DNA of 64,000 nt. Source: Oncomelania hupensis (lineage: Eukaryota > Mollusca > Gastropoda > Littorinimorpha > Pomatiopsidae). The stretch's first letter is position 1. Each line of letters opens with the position of its first letter. The notes below the pieces were generated by a model. It was not told the origin of the DNA and made no database searches. It worked only from the letters and a program-made list of their open reading frames with translations. Shown in pieces: positions 8,216 through 18,794 of this stretch. The DNA is taken from assembly GCA_036898135.1 (NCBI GenBank), contig CM072525.1, forward strand, positions 25,919,059 through 25,983,058. The letters run 5' to 3'. The position numbers and the translations under genes are program-made.

Positions 8216-11026
8216 TTAATTTTGCAGATGCCTACATATTTTACATTTGAAAGAAAACAGTGTGTCGCAATGTTTACACTCCAGAGGGAGAGTGTTCCAT
8301 ACACTAGCTCCATTAAACGATAGGCTATTTTTGTATAAATCAATGCGAGGGAGGGGTAGTTTATAATTATACAGTCTATGCCCATCAACTGGCTTAATAA
8401 AAAATGTATCAAGATATGCAGGTGTTTCTCCGTGTGTGATTTTGAACATAAGGATAGCTGTATTAAATATAAATTGTTTTTGAAGTGGTAATATTCGGAG
8501 TTCTTGATATTTTTCATTAGTTGTAGCATCTGTATTTATATTATTATAAGATTTATAAAGTATCTTGATTGCTCTTTTATGAAGACTATTTAGATGTTTA
8601 ATTTGAGCGTCACTGGCATTACACCAAATAATCGATGCATAATTAAAATGAGACATACAGTGGGCATAGGAAAAAGATTTTAATGCATCAGCCGTAACAA
8701 AATGTCTAAGTTTATTTAGGAGGAAGAGGTTTTTAGAAATTTTTTTACAGATATGGTTAACGTGTGACCGCCAGCTAAAATCATCATCGATGATTATGCC
8801 TAGCACCTTATGTTCATGAACTTGCTCAATACTGTACGACCCTAAGTTTAGATTAAGGGGAAAAGATCCATTTTGGCGTTTTTGTCGTGTAGTGAGAAGC
8901 ATACTTTTGCTTTTATTAGGATTTAATTTCATTCTATTGATGCAACACCAGTTATTAATTTCATTTATGCTTATTTGAAGACTTTGCTCCACCTCCTGTA
9001 AATGTGTTTTATGAGTATGGAGGGATGAATCATCAGCAAATAGTTCAAGATTAACATTTTGTGTGAGAAAAAGGGGCATGTCATTGATAAAGATACAGAA
9101 TAAAATAGGACCAAGGATCGATCCTTGAGGAACTCCACAAGTTACATCACCAGAAGACGAAAAGGAACCATTAGTGTATACTGATTGGTGCCTGTTTGAT
9201 AAATATGATTTAAAAAATAATACAGATGCAGAATTTTGGAAATAGAATTTTAACTTATTTATTAAGATGTTATGGTTAACTAGGTCAAATGCCTTTTGAA
9301 GGTCAAGAAAAACTGCCCCTACAATGTCTTGCTTGTTTATAGCATCAAGCCAAGCATCACAAATATGGGCGAGTGCTGTTTGACAAGAGTGTTTAGGTCT
9401 AAAGCCAGACTGAAAAGGATGAAAAAGAGCGTTATTTTCTAAATATTTCATAAGGTTAATGTGAATATGTCTTTCCAGGGGTTTAGATAGTACAGGCAGA
9501 ATGGAAATTGGTCGAAAGTTGTCAAGAACTGAAGTATCACTTGTTTTAGGTAAAGGTATAACTTTAGCTTCTTTAAATATTGAAGGAAACTGACTTTGAT
9601 CAATGCATAGATTATAGATGTAGGTTAAAGGTTCAATGAAATAAGGAAGAGACAATTTTATAATGAATGCATTTAGATTATAAATGTCCATAGACTTTTT
9701 ATTTTTCATTTTTAATATTAGAGAAGTTACATCATGTTCTGTTAACCGAGGTATAAGAAATGAGGCAGATTCGTGAAGTTTGTTTCTACAAAACAGGTTG
9801 ACCTTATCATATATTGTATCTGTGTTTGTGTTTGCAGTATTAGATTTAAGAATAGAGTCAGTTAATGAAATAAAATATTTATTAAATTCATCATTAGAAA
9901 AATTAAATTGATTTGTTTTTCTTGTTCTAGATTTTTTGCAAAATGCGTTCATTGCTTGCCAAATGCAAGTGATATTAGTGTTTTCAGTTGATAATAAAGT
10001 TTGAAAATATTTTTTCTTTGCATTTCTTACGAGAGTAAGGACTTTATTACGTTGCTTTTTATACAGATCAAACTGTTTTTGTTTTTTATGTCTGTCACGC
10101 AAGGACATGGCAGCTTTAATTTCAGTTGTCATCCAGGTGGGAACGGATGCATGTTTTACTCTCTTCCTCTGGATTGGAGCATGTGCATCAACCACAGAAA
10201 GTAATAGTTTTAAAAATATTTCGGCGGTTTCATTAGGGTTATTATATGCTCTTAAATTGTTGAAATTAATCAAACTTAAGTCCTGTAAATATGCGGACTT
10301 ATCAAAATTCTTAAAGTTTCTATACATAATGTAGGTATGTCCTTTAAACTGTGGTTTTGGAAGATGGCATGAACATTTGCAAAGAATGGCTTTATGATCG
10401 CTGACAGACACGTCAGACGTGAAAGCAGCAGAAATTATATTATTGTTGTTACTGTATATATGATCAAGAAGAGTTGAATTAGTTTCTGTTACTCTTGTTG
10501 GTTCTTGAATAAACTGAGTTATACCAAGCAAGTTTGTTATTGTGTTCCAGTGTGACTGAGACTGTAAAAGATTTATGTTAAAGTCCCCTAATATAATAAA
10601 GTTTAAATTGCAAGCATTGACTGTGTCCATCATTTGTAAGAAATTACTGAACCAATCGCAATTGCTGGCAGGATTTCTGTACATGAATCCTATAAGAATA
10701 GGCCTATTTGTATGTGGCCTAACCTCCAGCCAGATGCATTCAATACATTTGAGTTCAAGATCATTTCTTCGTTTGACAAATTTAATTAAAGTATTATGAA
10801 CGTAAACACCAATTCCAGTGTGTCCAGGAAAATTAGCATCCTTTCTTATAAAATTATAATGTGGTATCGATACTGATTCTGAACTATGTTTCGAGTCACA
10901 TAATTTAGTTTCCGTCCCACCGAGTATATGTAGGCATCCGTGACGCTGCAAAAGAGAACAAATGTCATGAAGTTTGTTGTAGAGATGGTAAATGTTGACA
11001 TGGCCACATAAAATATTAGATTCCAT
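8216..11026 (-). CDS. LINE ORF2: AP-type endonuclease and reverse transcriptase
   Basis: This 936-aa protein nicks target DNA and reverse-transcribes element RNA. The N-terminal APE endonuclease (residues 1 to about 220) shows GTETKL with its metal-binding Glu, LGDFNIN, LLDHIY and SDHKAIL. The reverse transcriptase follows with motif A (VFLDLQKAFD), motif B (GVPQGSILGPILF) and motif C (FADD at about residues 663-666). The C-terminal extension (LLNKLRHFV, PLPRIDLYKNSLSFNGA) is typical of CR1/L2 elements. All catalytic residues I can identify are present and there is no internal stop. The start ATG at 11,026 sits just before the endonuclease fold (GHVNIYHLYNKL). Confidence 0.95.
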   Translation of the reverse strand: MESNILCGHVNIYHLYNKLHDICSLLQRHGCLHILGGTETKLCDSKHSSESVSIPHYNFIRKDANFPGHTGIGVYVHNTLIKFVKRRNDLELKCIECIWLEVRPHTNRPILIGFMYRNPASNCDWFSNFLQMMDTVNACNLNFIILGDFNINLLQSQSHWNTITNLLGITQFIQEPTRVTETNSTLLDHIYSNNNNIISAAFTSDVSVSDHKAILCKCSCHLPKPQFKGHTYIMYRNFKNFDKSAYLQDLSLINFNNLRAYNNPNETAEIFLKLLLSVVDAHAPIQRKRVKHASVPTWMTTEIKAAMSLRDRHKKQKQFDLYKKQRNKVLTLVRNAKKKYFQTLLSTENTNITCIWQAMNAFCKKSRTRKTNQFNFSNDEFNKYFISLTDSILKSNTANTNTDTIYDKVNLFCRNKLHESASFLIPRLTEHDVTSLILKMKNKKSMDIYNLNAFIIKLSLPYFIEPLTYIYNLCIDQSQFPSIFKEAKVIPLPKTSDTSVLDNFRPISILPVLSKPLERHIHINLMKYLENNALFHPFQSGFRPKHSCQTALAHICDAWLDAINKQDIVGAVFLDLQKAFDLVNHNILINKLKFYFQNSASVLFFKSYLSNRHQSVYTNGSFSSSGDVTCGVPQGSILGPILFCIFINDMPLFLTQNVNLELFADDSSLHTHKTHLQEVEQSLQISINEINNWCCINRMKLNPNKSKSMLLTTRQKRQNGSFPLNLNLGSYSIEQVHEHKVLGIIIDDDFSWRSHVNHICKKISKNLFLLNKLRHFVTADALKSFSYAHCMSHFNYASIIWCNASDAQIKHLNSLHKRAIKILYKSYNNINTDATTNEKYQELRILPLQKQFIFNTAILMFKITHGETPAYLDTFFIKPVDGHRLYNYKLPLPRIDLYKNSLSFNGASVWNTLPLECKHCDTLFSFKCKICRHLQN

Positions 11027-11040
11027 TTAAAATAAAATAA

Positions 11041-11679
11041 TAAAAAAAAATTTTTTTTTAAATATAATAATCCTATTTCACCATATGAGTACCAATCCTT
11101 GATTGTTTTATAGTTTCTTCAAACAACCCTTGGTAGAGCTCACTATGGTAATCCGTATAGTCTACACAAACCTCGTTAGAGCTCAGAAGTTATTATATAG
11201 TCTATGTAGACGAAATCATCGCACTATTGCTGAATATGTCAAAGCAAACAAGTACTTGAAATAGAAAATAAGAAATATATTTAAGAAAATTCAAAGAAAT
11301 TAATAATCAACTAATTCAAAAATAAAATATCGACAGGATCCCAAAGAATTCAAAACGTGTATTATAATTTATAGGAATGTATGAATGTCGCAAAGTGTAT
11401 TTTGCATTTGAAATAATGTTATACACTGTATATCACCACAGGCACAGATATATGTAAATCACTAAATTCAAACTCCACTTGAGCTCAGAAAAAGCAGTGG
11501 AATAGATATAGGTATTTGTCACCAAGAAGTGTACAAGCAATTTGATAATAATGTTGAGCGCACTGCAATATTCCAAGTAGTACAATAAAACTGATAGCAG
11601 AGTAGCACTGAAACTAAATAACACAGAAACTATTCTAATAAAACGTTGTGCTCTGGCATCACTGGGATTAAATAGCTGT
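11041..11679 (-). other. Inter-ORF spacer of the full-length LINE
   Basis: About 640 bp of AT-rich sequence separates ORF1 from ORF2. I see no conserved protein in any frame. Confidence 0.6.
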
Positions 11680-14268
11680 CTAGTTTCCAACATTAAAGCG
11701 AGACAGGAAACTGAACAGAACTTTTCTTTCCTGATCATTTAAAGGGGTAGATTGACTTTGGCGAGTAAGGTCCAAAGGTTTGTCTGACTGTGGACGCTGC
11801 TGATGACTGATGAACGAGGGCTGTTGCTGAAGACCAAGGCGATTAGCGTGTGCTGGCCGTGGGCTCTTTTCATGAGTCTGCAGCTTTTGTAAATGTCTTT
11901 GGGTAAAGAGAGCTGGGTCACGTAAGTTGTGATCGCGTTGATATGACCCCTTGACGATTGAAGAATACAGGGGACGACTTGTTTCCGTTTGTATGGGATC
12001 TCGACTTCGTCCACGAGCAGGTGGAGACTGAACGATGGTTGTAGAATTATTGGATCCACGATACTGTGTATTTTGTAAGTACATCTGCTCATGAGGACGA
12101 TTGGAAATCTGAATCTTGGATGGCATAACATCAGCGGTTGTGGAGTATGACCTTTTGATATTAATAGCCAGGCCACTGGTACCTCGAGTGTTGGGGTGAA
12201 TCTGGTCCCTGAACCATCCTGTCTTCACCTTTCCAAAGGAGGTATAGAACGAACAGTCATTGTCCACGACGTCAACTCCATCAAATTCTGCACATACGTT
12301 CCGCATGCAGTGGTTTGATTCATCAATACACTCGTTGATGTGAGCATAGCCGTTACGCTGTGGGAGGATAGTGGACAAAAGTATTCTTGCCTGTGGGAAG
12401 TTCCTCCGGCACTGAGACACTATCATTCGCCAGGTTTTGTTGCCTAACACGTGGCCACGTTTGCAGTCGTTGATGCCAATATGCAATACAAAGGTAGTGA
12501 GGTCATTGCTGGCATCGGTTCCTTTTAACATGTCCATAAGTGTGGACCTATCTAGTCCGGACACTGAGAGAACTTGCGTTGATTCATTCTCCACGGACAT
12601 TTTGTTTTCATGTAAACCAACAACAACAGAATCGCCCAGGATAAGTGTTTTAACATCTGATCGGAGTTCTGTTATTTGCGGCCAGTCTCCAGTAGATATT
12701 CCATCTCTATGCTCAGAGCTAGGTATAAGGCTTGCTGATTTGTCCATTGTATGAGTGTTGATGGTATTCACAGAAATTTGAGCATTCTCAGCAGTGCCGC
12801 CGGACAAAATCTCACTGTTTGTTTCTGTGGGCTTAACCTGAGGCTGGGGGTGTGGACAGCTTGTGACATAAAACTTCGTTCGGGGTTTTGGCGTGGGTCG
12901 TTTGACTGCCATAGAAGACTGACAGGAAGAGTTAGGTTGTGAAATTTGAGGGATGCGCTTTTTGTCCACGCGCAATGGACGGTTGCTAGTTAGTACAGGC
13001 TTACATGAAGTGATGGAATTATTAGTGACCAAGGTTCTCAGGTCATCTAATTCAATTTTGGAGTTGTTTCGTGTTTCACGCAGCACTGATTTGAGGGCCG
13101 ATATTTCATCTCTGAGATTGTCAATCACTCGCTGGAATTCCTCTATTGGAATATATTGTTCAGACGTTTGTACCCCCACCTCCGTTGTGATGATGTTGGC
13201 GATTGAAGGAGGTGATGTAGCTGAATGAATAGCATCCTCCGATGTTTTAATGAGAGGGCTAGAGAGTGCAACTTCTTCAATTGCTTTTGGTGGAGTTTCA
13301 GCTAGGATACCATCAGTGGAATCTTTCACGGAGGTCATCTCCTCATCATTCGGCATGTCAGCAATAATATCTGCAATCAGCTGTGTCATTATGACTGCAG
13401 CGTCATCTGATAGTTTGATAGGGCTGGCAATGGTATGAGATGATGCGGGAGCAGCCGTATCAGAAAAGGATAGGTAAGGGCTGACAGCCACAGCAGACTG
13501 CAAAGTTGGGAGGGTAGAGCTGGTCATCATATTACGTAGTGCGCGAGGACCAGCGGTCATCTCATTCTTTACAGGTGAAACAACACTACTGCTACCTAGG
13601 AGCAGAGCCTGGACGCTGCGCGAAGCCTCCTTGTTCTGTACCTTGTACTTGGATGACAGCAATGACAAGTCATCAGCAGCTCTTGAAACTGACATGTCCA
13701 TGATGGCTTTGGCAGTAGTTGCATCAGGTACTTGAATGTCATCCAAAGTAACCTGCGCTGGTTCGGCATTGCTTGTTGCAAGAGTGTGAACAATGGATTG
13801 CAGGCTTTTGAATTCATGTTCCACCCATTCTCGACAGGCCTTACCTTGGATTAAGACTCTGCATGTCGTATAGTACACGTGTATTTTCAGCAGTTTGCGG
13901 GAGGAATTTGCTTCCCTTAAGTCAATAGTTGACTGCTGGAGGTCAGAGGGTACCGAGGTAGTGTCAGTGACTTCCGTTGCTGGATAATAGCAGTGGAGTT
14001 TACCATAGTTTGTCCAATCACTGGACACACCTTTCGGCTTGTACTGTCCAATATACCTTTGATACAGCACATATCTCCACACACCTAAATATTCATATTG
14101 AGTTACAAAAATGTTTTGTATTGGGTCCAATGTATTGGTGATGCTTTCAATTGCGCAGGTGTCGTTCTCAAAAAGATAGTATGTTTGAGTGTTTTTTTGA
14201 CCTAGTTGAAGGGGCCATCTCATCCCAGTGGCTACAGATGATATGTTGTTTAATACATAGTGAGTCAT
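11680..14268 (-). CDS. LINE ORF1 with SGNH/GDSL esterase domain
   Basis: This 862-aa ORF1 protein belongs to the esterase type known from CR1/L2 LINEs. An N-terminal region (about 1-175) of unrecognised fold is followed by a Ser/Thr-rich linker and a predicted coiled coil near residues 385-410 (EEFQRVIDNLRDEISALK). The esterase domain comes next: block I LILGDSVVVG with the nucleophile Ser at about residue 547, a block III-like HIGINDC near 595, and the catalytic Asp/His block V DQIHPNTRG near 688. A basic, Gln-rich tail follows. All SGNH blocks look intact. In this group ORF1 is thought to act as an RNA chaperone and membrane/lipid-interacting factor; activity here is inferred. Confidence 0.93.
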   Translation of the reverse strand: MTHYVLNNISSVATGMRWPLQLGQKNTQTYYLFENDTCAIESITNTLDPIQNIFVTQYEYLGVWRYVLYQRYIGQYKPKGVSSDWTNYGKLHCYYPATEVTDTTSVPSDLQQSTIDLREANSSRKLLKIHVYYTTCRVLIQGKACREWVEHEFKSLQSIVHTLATSNAEPAQVTLDDIQVPDATTAKAIMDMSVSRAADDLSLLSSKYKVQNKEASRSVQALLLGSSSVVSPVKNEMTAGPRALRNMMTSSTLPTLQSAVAVSPYLSFSDTAAPASSHTIASPIKLSDDAAVIMTQLIADIIADMPNDEEMTSVKDSTDGILAETPPKAIEEVALSSPLIKTSEDAIHSATSPPSIANIITTEVGVQTSEQYIPIEEFQRVIDNLRDEISALKSVLRETRNNSKIELDDLRTLVTNNSITSCKPVLTSNRPLRVDKKRIPQISQPNSSCQSSMAVKRPTPKPRTKFYVTSCPHPQPQVKPTETNSEILSGGTAENAQISVNTINTHTMDKSASLIPSSEHRDGISTGDWPQITELRSDVKTLILGDSVVVGLHENKMSVENESTQVLSVSGLDRSTLMDMLKGTDASNDLTTFVLHIGINDCKRGHVLGNKTWRMIVSQCRRNFPQARILLSTILPQRNGYAHINECIDESNHCMRNVCAEFDGVDVVDNDCSFYTSFGKVKTGWFRDQIHPNTRGTSGLAINIKRSYSTTADVMPSKIQISNRPHEQMYLQNTQYRGSNNSTTIVQSPPARGRSRDPIQTETSRPLYSSIVKGSYQRDHNLRDPALFTQRHLQKLQTHEKSPRPAHANRLGLQQQPSFISHQQRPQSDKPLDLTRQSQSTPLNDQERKVLFSFLSRFNVGN

Positions 14269-14366
14269 GCAATGTAACAGTCAAATATTCACATTCTGTT
14301 ATTGTCGATCCGTGTGAAAAACACCTTTTGTCAAAAGAAACAAGCAGTCCCTCTTGGCATTTTTAC

Positions 14367-14368
<2 letters not shown>

Positions 14369-14446
<78 letters not shown>
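14369..14446 (+). repeat. (AG)n microsatellite
   Basis: About 39 GA units in an uninterrupted run, immediately upstream of the LINE ORF1. Confidence 0.97.
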
Positions 14447-14449
<3 letters not shown>

Positions 14450-14489
14450 AAAATAAGAGTCTAAGAACTAATCCTACCCCAGACGTTAT

Positions 14490-14870
14490 GCAGTGTTCTA
14501 ATGCTTATTTCTAAGTTTTATTTGTGAGGCTTAGTGTAAAGGTAGGTCCTTCTGGTAGTGAAGTGAACGAAGTCTTCGATGATGAGGTGGGGACAAAACT
14601 TATTGAAACTCCTTTCTTTTGTTGGTTATATGTGCATGCTAATTCTATGCTTGATGATTGTAATGTATTAAGTATAGATTATTAAAAGACGGTCAAAATG
14701 AATGCATTATGGAATTGAATTTGGTTTCTTGTTTAAATGGCAGTGTCTTTGGATGGCAGTGGAGACCTGTTCTGTTTTGTGCGTTTTGTAGACCATGATT
14801 GTTTTAATTAAGGCCCGATCCCCGTACAGATAGGAGAGAAGTTAACGCACACAGCGACGCGTTACATAAT
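14490..14870 (+). repeat. Dispersed repeat B, 3' part
   Basis: It matches 20,283-20,685 (ttctaatgct, gtgtaaaggtag, tttgttggttatatgtgcatg) and ends at the same cacacagcgacgcgttaca. It abuts the 3' UTR of lysozyme gene 1; a tttatt at 14,517-14,522 would read AATAAA on the gene strand. Confidence 0.8.
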
Positions 14871-14922
14871 GTTGGTTTCTTCTTGGTCTTCGTTTCAGTA
14901 TTTCTTAAAGCCGTTGCGTCAC

Positions 14923-15062
14923 TTAAGACCACCCGTAATGGTTCTTGAGCCACTGAGCTTGCGCGATGACGTCATTGCTGTAGTCGTGTCCGGTGGTGTA
15001 AGCATCGATGGAGGCCCAATCGTTCACGCGACCCCGCCCTGTGTTATAGGCGGCGATAGCGG
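14923..15062 (-). CDS. LYG: Lysozyme gene 1 last exon with stop
   Basis: 46 codons including TAA. It encodes AIAAYNTGRGRVNDW, DAYTTGHDYSNDVIAQAQ and KNHYGWS-stop, the standard C-terminus of g-type lysozymes. Confidence 0.93.
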
Positions 15063-15453
15063 CTATGAACAAACAGAACAAGTCAAGTCAAGTTCAGTCA
15101 GGTCAATTCAACATTAATGAATTAAAAGTAACAAACAAAATACAACGCAAGACATGTATGTTTTAATCGTATGTGCATTAAACAAATGAGGGTAAACAAT
15201 AAACTTTGCGCTCGAGACCACAACCTATACATCCATTTCACTGCATTTGCCCAGAACTTTCACGCTCACGTACTCACACACCCACCCCCAACAACCCAAC
15301 CACTTTACACACGCACGCATTTCAGTCCGCACCCGCCCTCAGCAATTCATTTACATACACATCAACTTCCTCATCATCCTTGTCATAGACGTCGTCTTCA
15401 TCAACATCATCATCGCCAACAGTCAGCGGTATCCTCCTCCTCCTCCTGATCGG

Positions 15454-15537
<84 letters not shown>

Positions 15538-15574
15538 ATCATCATCATCCTCACTATCGTCATCATCACCATCG

Positions 15575-15623
<49 letters not shown>

Positions 15624-16512
15624 GCATCATCTTCTTCTTCTTCTTCTTCTTCTTCCTCTTTTTTATCTTGTTGTTGTTGTTCTCCTTCTTCTATTTCTTG
15701 TTCTATTGCTTGTTCTTCTTGGTCTTCTTCTTCTTCGTCGTCGTCGTCGTCTCATCGTCGTTGACACCCGGTGGGGGTGGAGGGGTTTTTAGTATAAATA
15801 GTATCCCCACTTTCTGGAAATTTAGTGCTTTAAATTCCCACTGTCGCTGTCTTTCTCCTTTGTTCTTTTTCATTCCTAGTCAGTTCTATCCATTTTCTAT
15901 ACTATCTTCTTTTTCGCTAGACCAGTCACCTACCTTTTTTTCTTGAAAACTCTTCCGGGATAAAATTCCTCATTTGTGTGTGAGGTCTGTTGGATCAGCT
16001 TGGGAGTATTGAACGCTTTCTACCAAATGGTCACTGCGGCTTCCTATGATGTTATTATTTGGCAGTGTAGGCATTGTATATGTAGATCTATGTGTTTTGT
16101 TGATGTTGTATAATGATGTTTGTATTCTATTTTGTTTTTGTAAACGGGGGTTCCATAAATTAAAGTATAGCCTCAGCGTCCCCTGCTTGTGATGCCTTTA
16201 TTGTAAAGTGACCGGCTGGTGGAGTGCCTTCAGTGTTACCACCAGGGTTGTTTCGGCAGATCTTTTTTGCGGATCAGGGGTGAGTCCTCTTTGTGCGAAG
16301 TTGTGGTCTTGATTTTGTGGTCCTGATTCGGCTCTTTGCTGTCCGCTAGACCCTGTAAGCAATGAATAACTAACTAACATCGTCGTCGTCGTCAGCAGCA
16401 TGGCGAAACAAAAAGGCGCAGATTTACCCTAAGCAGACGCCATATCCTAAGAAGAATAGGAAGAATGGGGAAGAAGTGGAGAACGACAGACGGCCATAAT
16501 GGACAAGAACAA

Positions 16513-16557
<45 letters not shown>

Positions 16558-17988
16558 ACACAAGCATACCTTGAACCTGCCTCTCCACAGGCCACGTTGG
16601 GAATTTGGTCTTCATGTACTGGATGTCGGGGATCACTTTTCGGCTAATCAGCATCTCAATGTGACAGCACGACTTTGGGGGACAGTCACGGCACGGCAAG
16701 CCTGACGTGTGAAGGTCGCACTGTGAAAACGAATGATTGAATGAATGATTGAATTTTTAACAGGCACTAAGATCACACATTTCAGGGTAACGGACCATTT
16801 TTGAAATTCACAATGAGTGTTACCTCAACGGAAAAAGTTTTAATTAATCCAAGTAATAACCTCAAAATTAGACACCTCTATTAAAAGTATGGACTCAAAA
16901 CAAATCGATACATTCATTTATGTTTATGTGCCTATGAATAATAGACTCGAAGTTGCATGTAAAAATAGCACAGCAGCAAAAGAGTGCATGGAAGCACAGT
17001 TTTTTTTGTTTACACTACAAAGTTTACCTGCAAGATGCCGTAGCCGTTGTGGTCCCACATGCCCAAGCCGTCAGCGGTCAGGAAAGCGCCGCCGCCCGTC
17101 TCTCTGCTGGCAATGGCTCCGATGATGGAGGCCTCGATACCTGTCAATCAGTCGATCAATCATTCAATCAATCAATCGTTCTATTAATTGATCATTTCAT
17201 TCTATCTATCCAGCCATTATTAATTTTAAAAAATTTAAGCCATTTTCGGCACATCACTCTGCTGGGACTGTTACAGAGGGGATACACCCTTCCTTGATCT
17301 GGTGTTTCGTCGATCTTTCCTTTGACTTTAAGAACATTCTTCCACAACCTACACTGCAGTTTAAAGAAAGAAGGGGGTAGGAGATGGGAGATTTGCTCAC
17401 TGTGTCGCACTCTGGGTCTGTTGTCTGCTGACCGAGTCCTGTGGTTTTTGTGTGTCTGAATGAAGAGACGAAATGGGAGTGGAGAGGGGATGGGAGGGGA
17501 AAGGAGGAGAGAAAAAGTAGACAAGGGTGATGGGGAGTGGAGGCGTGTTATGCATGCATTGTTTACTTACAGTTGTGTTGGGCAACTTGGTCCATGCAGG
17601 TCTTCAGTTCGGCCAGATGGCTGTAGTGTGCCGCCAAGTCAGAGTGAGACTGGGCAACGCCTGTTCAACGAGAAAAACAAAGTGATAGACAGACAGACAC
17701 AGTTGTCTTAAACAGTGTACTATATTTGGTCAAGAAGTTCTCTGAAAAAAATAAAACTGAAATAATCTATAAGCCATTTAGAAAAACAGTTTTACCTCCG
17801 CTGCCTTTTCCGCTGGGTTGGAGGTGGTTGATGTCTCCATAGCAGGAGGTGCCTCCTGTTCCGCCTGAGATCACATCATCATTATCATCACCATCATCCA
17901 CAGCAGCAACAACATCATCAGCAGTATCAGAAACATCATCATCACCACCAGCAGTAGCAGCAACAACATCGTTTTCATCAACATCATT

Positions 17989-18019
<31 letters not shown>

Positions 18020-18637
18020 CCATTTATTTTATTATTAAATCACTTTTATATTCACTCTTTTCCAGCTCAAAAGCTGCTCAAGGCGCTGGTCTTTGCTTGC
18101 CGGGCCCTCCCAAGAATCGTAACGAAGCGTTGTGTAATCACCCCAGGCCAGCTACGCTTTATCGCTCCCCCCCCCCCTCCCCTTTTACTGCTGCCTTAGC
18201 AGCCTCGTAGTAAATATCGTAACAGTGTTAGTAATGTACCGCTTTCTGAGTCGGACAATGATGTGTAATATGTGCCGTGTGTGTGTGTGTGGAAATCTGA
18301 GCAATGTATGTAGGCCTACTTTTTACTACACACAAATTTGTCAATTCTAGTCATTCCTGACATTGTGTTAATCTATAATTGATTTAACCACCCTAGTGTC
18401 AAAGGTTGTATGCAGGTATAATGTGTATGTATGATTGTGTTTGTCATTCAGTATTGCTTTTTTTAACATTGTGTGCTTTTTCTTCTGTATTTAAACATAA
18501 GCGAATTGCATAATTATACACATCTGAGTACCCCATGCGCACCAAGATTTCTTCGCTGTAAAAGTTGAAGCGAAATAAATTGTCTGTCTTATGTCTTATG
18601 TCTTATACAGGATCTAACTCAAGCCGCCCGATTCGCC

Positions 18638-18718
<81 letters not shown>

Positions 18719-18722
18719 TATT

Positions 18723-18794
<72 letters not shown>

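Larger units (their letters stand above)
7732..14340 (-). mobile_element. Apparently full-length CR1/L2-like LINE with two intact ORFs
   Basis: Read on the minus strand, ORF1 (862 aa), an approximately 650-bp spacer, ORF2 (936 aa), an AAT-rich 3' UTR and a terminal TTTCAAG repeat (7,732-7,762) follow in order. The 5' edge is approximate: it lies between the ORF1 start (14,268) and the AG microsatellite at 14,369. The esterase-type ORF1 plus APE-RT ORF2 plus short-repeat tail is the classic plan of the CR1/L2 group. Both frames are open, so the copy is young and could be active. Confidence 0.92.

Noticed and set aside
12437..13438. Plus-strand ORFs across the LINE ORF1 region
   Set aside because: They are reverse-strand shadows of the intact esterase-type ORF1.
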